DNA from: Agromyces albus
GTDB taxonomy: Bacteria; Actinomycetota; Actinomycetes; Actinomycetales; Microbacteriaceae
Assembly: GCF_030815405.1 (NCBI RefSeq)
Contig: NZ_JAUSWX010000001.1
Coordinates: 496,001 to 560,000, forward strand
Length of the DNA: 64,000 nucleotides
Reading direction: 5' to 3'
A program made the translations under genes and the position numbers. The notes under the pieces were generated by a model. The model was not told the origin of the DNA. It ran no database searches and saw only the letters and a program-made list of their open reading frames with translations. Positions 17,688 to 26,939 of this stretch are shown here, piece by piece (position 1 is the stretch's first letter; every line of letters starts with the position of its first letter).

Positions 17688-18689
17688 GTGATCACCTCCC
17701 GAGACGACGTGTGGCAGAAGGCCGACGTCATCGCCGTCAACGATGTCGCCGATCGCATCCGGCGGATCGTGCTGCGGCCCGAGCTGCCGCGGCCCGCGCT
17801 TCCGGGCGAGCACATCGATGTGCTCGCCACAGTGAACGGCGAGCAGCAGGTGCGTTCCTACTCCGTCGTGGAGGCGCCGGAGAACGGCGGCCACCTCGTC
17901 ATCACGGTGTTCCGTACCCCCGACTCCCGCGGCGGATCTGAGTTCATGCACTCGCTCGAGCAGGGGCAGGTGCTGAGGATCACGAAGCCGCTCCAGAACT
18001 TCCCCCTTCGTGTCGGGGCGCCCTACTACGTGCTGCTGGCCGGTGGAATCGGCATCACGGCGATCGCCGGCATGGCCGCGCTGCTCCGCCGGCTCGGCGC
18101 ACACTACCGACTCGTGTACGTCGCCCGCTCTCGCGCGGCGATGGCGTATCTCGACGACCTGGCCGCCGTGCACGGGGATCGGTTCGAGGCGCATATCGAC
18201 GACGAGGGCGGCTCCCTTGACGTGCAGGCCCTCGTTGCCGGCGTGCCCGCGCACACCGAGCTCTACATGTGCGGCCCCATCCGGCTGATGGACGCGGTGC
18301 GCCGGACCTGGGCCGACCGCGGGCTCGACCGCACCAGTCTGCGCTATGAGACCTTCGGCAACAGCGGTTGGTTCGACGCAGAACCGTTCGTGGTCCGCAT
18401 CCCGCGGTTGGGTGTCGAGGCCGCCGTCGGTTCGGGTGAGTCGATGCTCGAAGCGCTCGAGCGCGAGGGCGTCGACATGATGTCGGATTGCCGCAAGGGC
18501 GAGTGCGGGCTCTGCCAGGTCAAGGTTCTCAGCCTCGCCGGCCGGATCGACCACCGCGACGTGTTCTACTCGGATCGGCAGAAGGCCTCCGACTCGTCGA
18601 TGTGCTGCTGCGTCTCGCGGGCCGTCGCAGCCGCGCCGCCGACGACCTCCGGCGAGCGCCCGGCCGTGCTCACCATCGAAGTCCCCTGA
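17688..18689 (+). CDS. vanB: Vanillate O-demethylase reductase subunit
   Basis: A 333-aa reductase that passes electrons from NAD(P)H through FMN and a [2Fe-2S] cluster to VanA. Order: flavin/NAD ferredoxin-reductase domain (RSYSV, LAGGIGITAIAGM), then a C-terminal plant-type ferredoxin domain with C268, C273, C276 and C306 as ligands (CRKGECGLC...C). The GTG start lies 9 nt after the vanA stop. Length and domain order match phthalate dioxygenase reductase/VanB enzymes. Confidence 0.9.
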   Translation: MITSRDDVWQKADVIAVNDVADRIRRIVLRPELPRPALPGEHIDVLATVNGEQQVRSYSVVEAPENGGHLVITVFRTPDSRGGSEFMHSLEQGQVLRITKPLQNFPLRVGAPYYVLLAGGIGITAIAGMAALLRRLGAHYRLVYVARSRAAMAYLDDLAAVHGDRFEAHIDDEGGSLDVQALVAGVPAHTELYMCGPIRLMDAVRRTWADRGLDRTSLRYETFGNSGWFDAEPFVVRIPRLGVEAAVGSGESMLEALEREGVDMMSDCRKGECGLCQVKVLSLAGRIDHRDVFYSDRQKASDSSMCCCVSRAVAAAPPTTSGERPAVLTIEVP

Positions 18690-18707
18690 GCTGCCTGTAA
18701 GACGACG

Positions 18708-18720
18708 TAGTCTCGTCGGT
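18708..18720 (+). promoter_or_regulatory. -10 element for leaderless sigma gene
   Basis: TAGTCT (18708-18713) fits TANNNT and ends 7 nt before ATG 18721. No Shine-Dalgarno is present, so the sigma gene is probably leaderless. Confidence 0.45.
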
Positions 18721-19596
18721 ATGCGCGACGACCCGTTCGTTACCCACCGAGGACTGCTCTTCACGGTCGCCTACGAGATGCTCGGCTCCGCCGCCGACGC
18801 CGAGGACGTGCTGCAGGAGTCCTGGCTGCGGTGGGCCGACATCGACCAGGCGCACGTGCAGGAGCCGCGCGCATACCTCGTGCGGATCGTCACCCGGCAG
18901 GCACTCAATCATCTGCGCACGATCTCGCGCCGCCGTGAGGACTACGTGGGGGAGTGGCTGCCCGAGCCGCTCTTGACCAGTCCGGATGTCGCCGACGACG
19001 TCGAGCTCGCTGAAAGTCTCTCCATGGCGATGCTCACCGTGCTCGAGACGCTCGGCCCCATCGAGCGCGCCGTCTTCGTGCTGCGGGAGGTGTTCGATCT
19101 GCCGTACGACGAGATCGCTGAGGCGGTCGACAAGACACCGGCCGCGGTGCGGCAGATCGCCCATCGCGCGAAGGATCACGTGGCGGCGCGCCGTCCCCGC
19201 GTTCGGGTGGACGCGATCGAGCAGGAGCAGGTGGTCGAGCGCTTCCTCGCCGCGCTCAACACCGGTGACCTGCAGGGACTCATGGACGTGCTCGCGCCCG
19301 ACATCGTGGCAGTCGCCGACGGTGGCGGGCAGGTTCGCGGGGCTGCCCGCCGGCCGATCGTCGGCGCCGAGAAGTTGGTGGCCTACATCCTGGGCGGCAT
19401 CGCGAAGTTCGACGCGCGGGTCGTGGCCACGCCGGCGTGGGTGAACGGCGCGCCCGGCGCTCGAGTCGAGGTCGACGGGAAGCTCGCCGGCGCGATGAGC
19501 GTGACCATCGAGAACGGACGGATCACCCGGCTCTACACGGTCGCGAACCCGCACAAACTGGCATGGCTCGACGCCGAGGCGGCACTCGCTCGGTGA
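18721..19596 (+). CDS. ECF sigma factor, ECF41/SigJ type
   Basis: A 291-aa ECF sigma factor with sigma2 (GSAADAEDVLQESWLRW) and sigma4 (YDEIAEAVDKTPAAVRQIAHRAK) followed by a ~100-residue SnoaL/NTF2-like C-terminal domain. The ECF41 hallmarks are present: WLPEP in the linker, DGGGQ in the C-terminal domain and NPHKL near the end. In ECF41 the fused domain modulates activity, and no anti-sigma gene is expected; none is seen. The usual COE-type partner gene is not adjacent. Its target is unknown. Confidence 0.88.
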   Translation: MRDDPFVTHRGLLFTVAYEMLGSAADAEDVLQESWLRWADIDQAHVQEPRAYLVRIVTRQALNHLRTISRRREDYVGEWLPEPLLTSPDVADDVELAESLSMAMLTVLETLGPIERAVFVLREVFDLPYDEIAEAVDKTPAAVRQIAHRAKDHVAARRPRVRVDAIEQEQVVERFLAALNTGDLQGLMDVLAPDIVAVADGGGQVRGAARRPIVGAEKLVAYILGGIAKFDARVVATPAWVNGAPGARVEVDGKLAGAMSVTIENGRITRLYTVANPHKLAWLDAEAALAR

Positions 19597-19625
19597 GAAT
19601 GAAACCCGACGCGAGGGGGTTCGAC

Positions 19626-20742
19626 ATGGGTGATCAGGCGACCGATTCGACGATGGATGCCGCGACGCCCGCGGGCGTGGCCGGCGACCGCGACATCGCA
19701 CGCTGGCGGCTGCATTCGCAACTGCTCGCCGCCCCGGTCGCGAGCGCCGAGCACGTGGTGTCCTCGCTCCTGGCCGTGCAGGCGGAGAACCCCTCGCAGT
19801 CGGCGTGGGCGGTCGCCACGCGCACCACGACTCCCCGGCAAGACGACCTGGCCGGGGAGATCGCGAGCGGCCGCGTGCTGCGGACCCACGTCTTGCGACC
19901 GACCTGGCACTACGTCCACGCGGATGACGCGCGATGGCTGATCGAGCTCACCGCGCCGAGGGTGCTGCCGGTCATCGACCAGCAGATACGGCCGCTCGCC
20001 GACGAGCTGGCGCGCCTCATCGATTCGGTGACGTCGATTCTCGCTGAGACCCCCGACCGCACGCGCAACGACCTCGCGGGCGAACTGGGCGAGAACGGGC
20101 CGGCGCTCACGGGCCAGCAGCTGATGCTGCTGATGGCGCATCTCGAGTTGCACGCCCTCGTGTGCAGTGGCGTGCCGCGCGACGGAGAGCACACGTACGC
20201 GCTCTTCGCAGATCGGGTGCCCGCCCCGAGGCAGCTCGACCGCGACGAGTCCCTCGCCGAGCTCGCCCTGCGGTACTTCACCTCCCACGGCCCAGCCACC
20301 GAGCGCGACCTCGCCTACTGGGCCACGCTCACCCTGACCGACGTTCGCCGCGGCCTCGCAGCCGCCGCCGATCGGCTCGGATCCTTCGAGCACGACGGCC
20401 GCACGTTCTGGCACGCGCCCGGCGACGCCCCGGATGCCACCGCGCCGGCGGGCCACCTGTTGCAGGTGCTCGACGAGATGTACCGGGGGTATCAGGACTC
20501 GCGCTGGATGCTCGAAGCTGAGCAGGTCATGCCGCGTGCGCGCGAAGCTGCGGCCGGGATGGCCCTGGTCGACGCCCAGATCGTCGCCGGCATGCGACGC
20601 GCGGTCGGCCCGAAGGCGGTCACGTTCGCGCTCCTGCCGTTCCGCGAGCTGCACGCGCGAGTTCGAGTCGATCCGCGACGCCGCCGCGCGGTACGCCGGC
20701 TACCTCGGCCTCGAACCGCGAGTCGAGGTCGTCGACGGATGA
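19626..20742 (+). pseudogene. Winged helix DNA-binding domain protein, frameshifted
   Basis: The protein matches the winged helix DNA-binding domain family (HTH_42), about 370 aa: RDIARWRLHSQLLAAP, LLAVQAENPSQSAWAVATRT, LRPTWHYVHADDARW. The frame reads normally to FRELHAR near 20655. The family-like C-terminus (EFESIRDAAARYAGYLGLEP) continues in the +1 frame to a stop at 20742. The join lies in a CGCGCG run, consistent with loss of one CG dinucleotide or gain of one base. Without the shift the frame would run antisense through the next gene. ATG 19626 follows GAGGGGG. It may be a real lesion or a sequencing error. Confidence 0.7.
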
Positions 20743-20749
20743 CCCGGGC

Positions 20750-22711
20750 CTACGTCTCCTTGGTCGGACGGATGACGCGGCGCGCGACGTTCTCGGCCGC
20801 ATCGGCGGGCACGTCCTCGGTGATCCACGGGCCGGTGCCCTCGCTGGGATCGATGATGCCCTCCTCGAGCCAGGTGTAGCTGCCGTCGAGCACCCGTGCG
20901 GCGAGGCGCTCGTCGGCGGCATCCGTGTTGTGCCACAGCGCGTCGAGCAGTCGCTCGATGCGGAGACGGGACTGCTCGGCGAACGTGTCGGCGAGCTGGT
21001 GCGCGGCCTTGCCCTGCTCGGGCGTGTCGGCGGCGATCATCTCCGCACGCACGCACGACGCCGAAATGGCGAACAGCTCGGCGCCGATGTCGACGACGCG
21101 GGCGAGGAACCCCTGCTTGCGTTCCAGGCCGCCCTGCCAGCGAGCCATGCCGTAGAAGGTCGCGCGCGCGAGCTTGCGGCTCGTGCGTTCGACGTAGCGC
21201 AGATGCGGCGCGAGTGCGCCGAACTCGTCGTACGCCGTGGGCAGATCGCCCTTGCCGGCGACCAGCTGCGGCAGCCAGCGGGCATAGAACCCGCTGGCTG
21301 AGGCGGCGGCCTTCATCCGGCGGGCCAGGTCGAGGTGCGGGTCGATCACGTCGCCCGCGGCCTTGAGGTGCGCGTCGACGGCCTCGCGCGCGATCAGCAG
21401 GCGCATGATCTCCGTCGAGCCCTCGAAGATCCGGTTGATGCGCATGTCGCGCAGCACCTGCTCGGCGCCGACCGCACGTTCGCCGCGGGCAGCGAGCGAC
21501 GCCGCCGTCTCGAACCCGCGTCCGCCGCGGATCTGCACGAGCTCGTCGGCGATGCGCCATCCCATCTCGGAGGCCCACATCTTGGTGAGCGCGGCCTCGA
21601 TGCGGATGTCCTTGCGGTCCTCGTCGGCGAGGATGCCCGACAGGTCGACGACCGCCTCGAGCGCGAAGGTCGTCGCCGCGATGAACGCGACCTTGTGCGC
21701 GACCGCGGCGTGCTCGCCGACGGGTCGGCCCCACTGAACGCGTGCCTTCGACCACTCGCGTGCGATCTTCAGGCTCCACTTGCCGACGCCGGCGCAGAGG
21801 GCCGGGATCGCCAGCCGGCCGGCGTTGAGGGTGGTGAGTGCGATCTTGAGACCCTCACCCTCGCGGCCGATCAGGTTCTCACTCGGCACGCGCACGTTCC
21901 GCAGCGAGGTCAGTCCGTTCTCGATTCCGCGCAACCCCATGAAGGCGTTGCGACGATGCACGGTGATGCCGGGGGAGTCGGCCTCGACGACGAACGCGCT
22001 GATCCCGCCGCGGTGCCCGTCGGACTTCGGCACGCGCGCCATCACGACGAGCAGTTCGGCGACCACCCCATTCGTAGTCCACAGCTTGGTGCCGTCGAGC
22101 ACATACGCGGTGCCATCCTCGGTCGGCACGGCGGTGGCTCGCAGCCGGGCCGGGTCGGAACCGACCTCCGGCTCGGTCAGCAGGAAGGCGCTGATGGCGC
22201 CCTTCGCGCAGCGCGGCAGGTACTGCCGCTTCTGCTCGTCGGTGCCGGCGAGCATGAGCGGTTCAGGCAGGCCGACGGACTGATGCGCAGAGAGCAGCGC
22301 ACCGATACTGGCGTTCACCGACCCGATCATCACGAGCGCGCGGTTGTAGTAGTGCTGTCCCAGCCCGAGGCCGCCGTGCTCGACCGGGATCTTCATCCCG
22401 AAGGCACCGATCTCGGCGAGTCCCTCGAAGACCTCGTCGGGGATGCGCGCCTCGCGCTCGATTCGCGCGCTGTCGACGGTTCGCAGGAACGACTCGAGGG
22501 CGGCGAGGAATCGCTCGCCGCCCTCGCGGCGCTCGGGTGCAGGTCGGGGGTGCGGGTGGATCAGCGACAGGTCGAACTGCCCCAGGTAGAGGCCCTTGGC
22601 GAAGCTCGGCTTTCGCCACTCCGTTTCGCGCGCGGCCTCGGCGACGGCGCGCGACTGCTGCTCGTCGACGTGCTCGACAGGCGGGATGGTGGACTCACGG
22701 ATGCTGCTCAC
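20750..22711 (-). CDS. Acyl-CoA dehydrogenase, long-chain FadE type
   Basis: A 653-aa acyl-CoA dehydrogenase with a C-terminal extension like very-long-chain enzymes. N-terminal, middle (AFLLTEPEVGSDPARL; KLWTTNG) and C-terminal domains are complete. INRIFEGSTEIMRLLIAREA is the conserved C-terminal motif of the family, with the Glu that acts as base in many members. The GTG start at 22711 follows GAGGAGG. It would catalyse the first step of fatty acid beta-oxidation. No other beta-oxidation genes are adjacent; it converges with the frameshifted gene at 19626. Confidence 0.88.
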   Translation of the reverse strand: MSSIRESTIPPVEHVDEQQSRAVAEAARETEWRKPSFAKGLYLGQFDLSLIHPHPRPAPERREGGERFLAALESFLRTVDSARIEREARIPDEVFEGLAEIGAFGMKIPVEHGGLGLGQHYYNRALVMIGSVNASIGALLSAHQSVGLPEPLMLAGTDEQKRQYLPRCAKGAISAFLLTEPEVGSDPARLRATAVPTEDGTAYVLDGTKLWTTNGVVAELLVVMARVPKSDGHRGGISAFVVEADSPGITVHRRNAFMGLRGIENGLTSLRNVRVPSENLIGREGEGLKIALTTLNAGRLAIPALCAGVGKWSLKIAREWSKARVQWGRPVGEHAAVAHKVAFIAATTFALEAVVDLSGILADEDRKDIRIEAALTKMWASEMGWRIADELVQIRGGRGFETAASLAARGERAVGAEQVLRDMRINRIFEGSTEIMRLLIAREAVDAHLKAAGDVIDPHLDLARRMKAAASASGFYARWLPQLVAGKGDLPTAYDEFGALAPHLRYVERTSRKLARATFYGMARWQGGLERKQGFLARVVDIGAELFAISASCVRAEMIAADTPEQGKAAHQLADTFAEQSRLRIERLLDALWHNTDAADERLAARVLDGSYTWLEEGIIDPSEGTGPWITEDVPADAAENVARRVIRPTKET

Positions 22712-22800
22712 GCGAACCTCCTCGTTGAGGCCAATCTACGCCCAGGTGACGTTCTGGCGATCGGGGTTGCGGGGGATGTCGCGATGCCGCTCTCAGCACT

Positions 22801-23700
22801 TCACCGCGACGCCAGATGATCCTCGATCACCGCATCGATCGTTCGCCGGGCCTTGCGCGCCTCGGTTTCGGGGGAGTGCGAGCCGGCCATGCCGGCGGCC
22901 ACGATGAGCGCCTTCCAGATCGCCCAGCCACGCGCCCGCGCCCACGTGTCGGCGTCGAGCCTTCGATGCTCCCGGAACGCCTCGCGGGCTTCGCCACGGA
23001 ACGTCGTGAGTCCGATGACGAGGTCGCACGCAGGGTCGCCGATGCCCGACGTTCCGAAGTCGATGACGGCGGCGAGCCGTCGGCCGTCGACGAGGAGATT
23101 GCCCTCGCTGACGTCACCGTGGAACCACACGGGCTCCGCCTGCCATCGGGTCGAGAGCGCGGCGTCCCAGACTTCGCCCACGAGGGCGGCATCGATCGTG
23201 TCGCCGAGGGCCTCGATCGCCTGGCGGGTCTGCGCGTCGTAGACGGCCGGTGAGTCGCCGCGAGAGAAGTTGTGAGCGCCCGGGAGCGGGCCGCCTGAGG
23301 CATCCGCTCGCTGCAGTTCGTCGAGGAAGTCGCCGAGATCGGCGGCGAACGTCGCGTCGTGGGCGATGAGGTCGGCGGATGCCGCGTGGCCGGGCAACCA
23401 CCGGTACACCGACCACGGGAACGGGAAACGCTCGGACGCCTGCCCGATGCCGACCGGCTCCGGCACCGGCACGCGCAGCTGCGGCGCCAGGATGGGCAAC
23501 CAGCGCTGCTCCTTCTCGACTTGGAGCACATAGCCCTCAGTGCTCGGCAGACGCACGCTCAACTCGTCGCCGAGCCGGAACGTGCGGTTGTCCCATCCGC
23601 CGGGCAGCACCTGGGTGATGGGGAGGTGGCTCCACTGGGGGAACTGGTCGGCGACGAGCGCGGTGACCAGTTCCACATCGATGGTCGCGGCGGCATCCAT
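22801..23700 (-). CDS. Aminoglycoside phosphotransferase family kinase
   Basis: A 299-aa APH/choline-kinase-fold protein with the catalytic Brenner motif WFHGDVSEGNLL and the metal-binding IDFGTSGIGDPACDL. ATP-site features near the N-terminus include GGWDNRTFRLGD. The chosen ATG at 23700 has AAGGA upstream; two earlier in-frame ATGs do not. Many such proteins phosphorylate small metabolites, so drug resistance should not be assumed. It lies 49 nt downstream of the glycosyltransferase gene. Confidence 0.8.
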   Translation of the reverse strand: MDAAATIDVELVTALVADQFPQWSHLPITQVLPGGWDNRTFRLGDELSVRLPSTEGYVLQVEKEQRWLPILAPQLRVPVPEPVGIGQASERFPFPWSVYRWLPGHAASADLIAHDATFAADLGDFLDELQRADASGGPLPGAHNFSRGDSPAVYDAQTRQAIEALGDTIDAALVGEVWDAALSTRWQAEPVWFHGDVSEGNLLVDGRRLAAVIDFGTSGIGDPACDLVIGLTTFRGEAREAFREHRRLDADTWARARGWAIWKALIVAAGMAGSHSPETEARKARRTIDAVIEDHLASR

Positions 23701-23749
23701 CCGCCCATCCTTCGGCATCTGCGCGCGGGATGGCAAACCGCCGTTGGGC

Positions 23750-24987
23750 TCAGCGCTCGAGCTCGACGAGCAGCGCGTTGCCGGCAGCGTCGCGCGCCAC
23801 CGCTTGGCCGAGTCGCGCCGCGGCCTGGCGATAGGTGCCGGTGCCGAGCACCTCGGTGACGGCCCGGGCGACCCTTCGAGCCGATGCGCGGCGTGACACC
23901 GCGACGCCGACTCCTCGGGCCGTGACCCGAGCGGCGTTGTCGGCCTGGTCGCGGCCGTGATGGAGGACGACGAGCGGGAGTCCCGCCGCGAGGGCCTTGA
24001 TCACGGTGCCGTGGCCGCCGTGCGTGACGACGAGGCCGGCGTGGCGCATCACCTCGTGATGCGGCGCGGACGCGACCACCGAGACGTTCGCAGTTGCCCG
24101 GATCGCGTCGGGGTCGACTGCGGGCCCCGTGGTCACGAGGCCTCGCACGGGCAGGCTCCCGAGCGCGTCGGCGATCCGCTGCAGGCACGCCACGTGGTTC
24201 TGGAACGTCGAGGTCATCGCGACCAGCACGAGCGGCCCTTCACCAGCGGGCGGGGTCCAGGCCTCGTCGGCCGCCCATGCCGGATCATCGAGGATCGGCC
24301 CCACGTAGCGGGCGTTCTCCGGCAGTTCGGCCGGGAAATCGAAGCCCGCGGAAGTCAGCACGAGCTGGCGACTCGCGTGCTGCATCTGGCTCCACGTCGT
24401 CGGGACCGGGTCGAGGTGGTGCTCGGCGCGGAGGGCGTTGATCCGTGCGAGCGCGTACCGGTCGATCAGCCGAGTGCTCGCGGTCGTCACGATCCGATCG
24501 CGCAATCGCCCGAGCGGCCCGCGCGCGGGCGACATCCCGGCGCCGATCGGCGGCATGCCCTGCGCGGGCAGCGTGTAGATGTTCGGGATCAGGATGTCGA
24601 ACGGGAGCCCGCGCGCCTCGGCCGCGATCATGGCGCCGATGGCGAAGCCGGAGGTCACCACGAGGTCGGGCTGCGTCGCGTCGATTGCCGCGGTCGTGTC
24701 ATCCGTCTGGCCCGGAGCCGGTCCGACCATCATGTGATCGACCATGCCACGCGCGAGGCTCGTCGGGGTGCGCAGCTCCCAATCGCGGAACTCGCCGGCG
24801 CTCGCCGTCCAGGGTAGGAACACCGCCCCGGTGCGGCGCACCTGGTCGGCCATCGACTCGTCGGCGAGGACCGTGACGGGTGGCCCCGGTCGACGACTCG
24901 GCGGACGACTCCGAGCTCTGGGGGAACGGTGCCGCCGGCGTCGGTGAGCGCGAACAGGTAGGTGCGAGGGGTGCTGGTCGTGCTCAC
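23750..24987 (-). pseudogene. MGT-like glycosyltransferase, frameshifted near N-terminus
   Basis: A GT1-type glycosyltransferase of about 412 aa once corrected. The C-terminal UDP-sugar-binding half is intact (VVTHGGHGTVIKALAAGLPL, then HHGRDQADNAARV). The longest clean frame starts at 24853 and lacks the N-terminal strand. That missing start is present in another frame from GTG 24987 (TPRTYLFALTDAGGTVPPE...VVDRGHP) with GGAGAAGG upstream. The frames join at a GGG run (24878-24880, + strand), consistent with loss of one base. Either a lesion or a read error. Confidence 0.72.
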
Positions 24988-25156
24988 GATGACCTTCTCC
25001 GGCCTCAGTCGGCGAAGCGGATCGAGTCGACGATCTCGCTCATGACGGACGGAGCCCGTCCAACCTGAATCCGGCTCATGATTGAGAGTACGGCAGCGGC
25101 GTGCTTCGCGGGAAGGATACATGCATTCCGCTCGCACGCGACGCCGGTCGGCCGGA

Positions 25157-25810
25157 TCAGGAGGCGCGGCGCCTCGTCGTGCGTCCGAGGTCGGCACCGG
25201 CGCGGCGCGCGGCATCGAGCGCCGACCTGCGGCCAACCTCGGCATCGGCGGTGGCGAGATTCGGACGGAAGCCGATCGACGAGACATCCGTGATTCCGGT
25301 CCAGCGCAGCCAGTCCTCGAAGTAGGGCTGCTGGAAGTCGCTCCCGAACGCGGCGGGCCGGCCGTCGCCGTACACCGCGCTCGTGTACACGACCGTCGCG
25401 CGGCGGCCGCCGAGCAGGCCGGCGTATCCGGTCTCAGGATCGAAGTCGAACACCATGCCGGGTTGGCTGACGACGTCGATGAACTGCTTGGCGATGTACG
25501 GGATGCCGTGGTTCCACATCGGCAGGCTGAACAGGTAGAGGTCCGCCGCCGCGAAGCGCTCGAAGGCGAGTCGGGCGCGATGCCAGGCGGTCTCCTGCAG
25601 CCCGGCCGGCTGCTCACCGGCGAAGACCTGCATCTTCGCGCCGGCGCCGTCGGGGCCGAAGTCGGGAAGCGAGCCGTCCCACAGGTTCCATTCGTTGACG
25701 GATGCCTCTGGGTGCGCTTCCCGGAATGCCGCGACGAACTCGTGGGCGATCGCACGTGATTCGGATGCCTCGCCACGAGGTGACGCGGAGATGTGCAGCA
25801 GGGTGGTCAT
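25157..25810 (-). CDS. azoR: FMN-dependent NADH-azoreductase
   Basis: A 217-aa flavodoxin-fold oxidoreductase of the AzoR family, which reduces quinones and azo compounds. Features: LHISASPRGEASESRAIA at the FMN phosphate site, PMWNHGIPYIAKQFIDVV, and GGRRATVVYTSAVYG. ATG 25810 has AGAAAGG upstream. It is divergent from a MarR gene with two dyads in the shared promoter; MarR/azoreductase pairs commonly respond to quinones or electrophiles. Confidence 0.88.
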   Translation of the reverse strand: MTTLLHISASPRGEASESRAIAHEFVAAFREAHPEASVNEWNLWDGSLPDFGPDGAGAKMQVFAGEQPAGLQETAWHRARLAFERFAAADLYLFSLPMWNHGIPYIAKQFIDVVSQPGMVFDFDPETGYAGLLGGRRATVVYTSAVYGDGRPAAFGSDFQQPYFEDWLRWTGITDVSSIGFRPNLATADAEVGRRSALDAARRAGADLGRTTRRRAS

Positions 25811-25825
25811 GAGTCCAGCCTTTCT

Positions 25826-25885
25826 TGTGTGCGGACGCACATAAATTGATGAGACTGGACGGTACCATGTACGTGCGCACGCACA
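25826..25885. promoter_or_regulatory. Two MarR-type dyads between azoR and marR
   Basis: TGTGTGCGGACGCACA (25826-25841) and TGTACGTGCGCACGCACA (25868-25885) are inverted repeats with TGT...ACA ends. The second is symmetric at all but one base pair. The second also lies just upstream of the marR -10 (TAGGCT, 25895-25900). Binding by the adjacent MarR protein is inferred. Confidence 0.6.
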
Positions 25886-25906
25886 CAAATGGGCTAGGCT
25901 GGCAAC

Positions 25907-26372
25907 ATGTCGACGCCGAGTGATGCCGAACGCACGTGGGAGGCGATGCTGCGCCTGCACGCCGCGCTGCTTCCGCGACTCGATCGCGTCGTCGCCCGAG
26001 AAGAGAGGGATGCCGCTGAGCTGGTACGACGTGCTGCTCGAACTGCGCGACGCAGGTGGCCGACTCACCATGGGGCAGCTCTCCGAGCGGGTGGTGCTCA
26101 GTCGCACGCGCGTGAGCCGGCTCGTCGATGAGCTCGTCGACGCGGGCTTCGTGGCCCGAGAGCCGAATCCCGACGACCGCCGCTCGGCATTCGCCGTGTT
26201 GACGGCCGACGGGCGGCGCAGGTTCCTCGCCGCTGCTCGGGTCTACCTGCCGGCCATCGATCGGGAGTTCGCGAAGGTCGATGCCGGGCGCCTCGCCGAC
26301 GTCGCCGATGGGCTCGAGGCGTTGCTCGAAATCGTGACGGACGACCCGTCCTCCGGCAGCCGTCGGCGCTGA
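25907..26372 (+). pseudogene. MarR family regulator, frameshifted
   Basis: The N-terminal frame from ATG 25907 (MSTPSDAERTWEAMLRLHAA...REE) loses homology after about codon 34. The rest of a normal MarR protein (MPLSWYDVLLELRDAGG, then RVVLSRTRVSRLVDELVDAG, then DDRRS) continues in the +1 frame to a stop at 26372. The junction is the AGAGAG run at 26002-26007, consistent with loss of one AG pair. Corrected length is about 155 aa. TAGGCT (25895-25900) is 6 nt before the ATG, suggesting a leaderless start. If real, azoR would be derepressed. Confidence 0.72.
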
Positions 26373-26400
26373 CCCCGACGGCTACGTCGACCGTCAGTCG

Positions 26401-26868
26401 TCAGGCGTTCTCGAGCTCGGCGATCACGATCTTCTTCTGGCCCATCATCACCTGGATCTGTTCGGGCCGGCGGGTCAGCTCACCCATGTTCGCGGGGATC
26501 ACCTGCCAGCTGACCCCGAACCGGTCCTTGCACCAGCCACACTGTTCCGACTCGGGCACGTGCGAGAGCGCCGCCCAGTACCGGTCGATCTCGTCCTGGT
26601 CTTCGCATGACACGATGAATGAGATCGCCTCGCTGAACGTGAAGAGCGGCCCGCCGTCGAGGCAGACGAAGTCGACCCCGTTCAGCGTGAACTGGCCGTT
26701 GATCACCTTGCCCGACATCCCGGCGAAGTGCTCGTCGAGCGATTCGTCGGGATACTCGTCGATTCGATTGATGCGGGAGTTCGGGAAGACGTCGACGTAG
26801 TACTCCATCGCCTCGCGCGCCTGGTCGTCGAACCACAGGCACGGCTGGATGGGTGAGAGCTCGGCCAT
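26401..26868 (-). CDS. VOC family protein (PhnB/3-demethylubiquinone methyltransferase-like)
   Basis: A 155-aa protein of the glyoxalase/VOC superfamily, PhnB type. QPCLWFDDQAREAMEYYVDVFPNS and the later CGWCKDRFGVSWQVIP are hallmarks of this group. AAGGAGG precedes the ATG. Members of this subfamily usually lack a proven enzymatic role. It stands alone and converges with the marR gene. Confidence 0.85.
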   Translation of the reverse strand: MAELSPIQPCLWFDDQAREAMEYYVDVFPNSRINRIDEYPDESLDEHFAGMSGKVINGQFTLNGVDFVCLDGGPLFTFSEAISFIVSCEDQDEIDRYWAALSHVPESEQCGWCKDRFGVSWQVIPANMGELTRRPEQIQVMMGQKKIVIAELENA

Positions 26869-26939
26869 GGAACCTCCTTGTTCGGCCCGTTCTTCGCCGC
26901 CTACGCTACGCGGATGCGCCGTCGGCGGCGAGGCTCCAA

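Noticed and set aside
22801..23700. Aminoglycoside resistance gene
   Set aside because: Only the general kinase motifs are present; this fold is widespread for metabolite kinases, so resistance cannot be claimed.
25005..25079. A 24-codon minus-strand ORF before the glycosyltransferase gene
   Set aside because: Too short, no Shine-Dalgarno, no recognisable leader features; possibly a gene remnant but unsupported.
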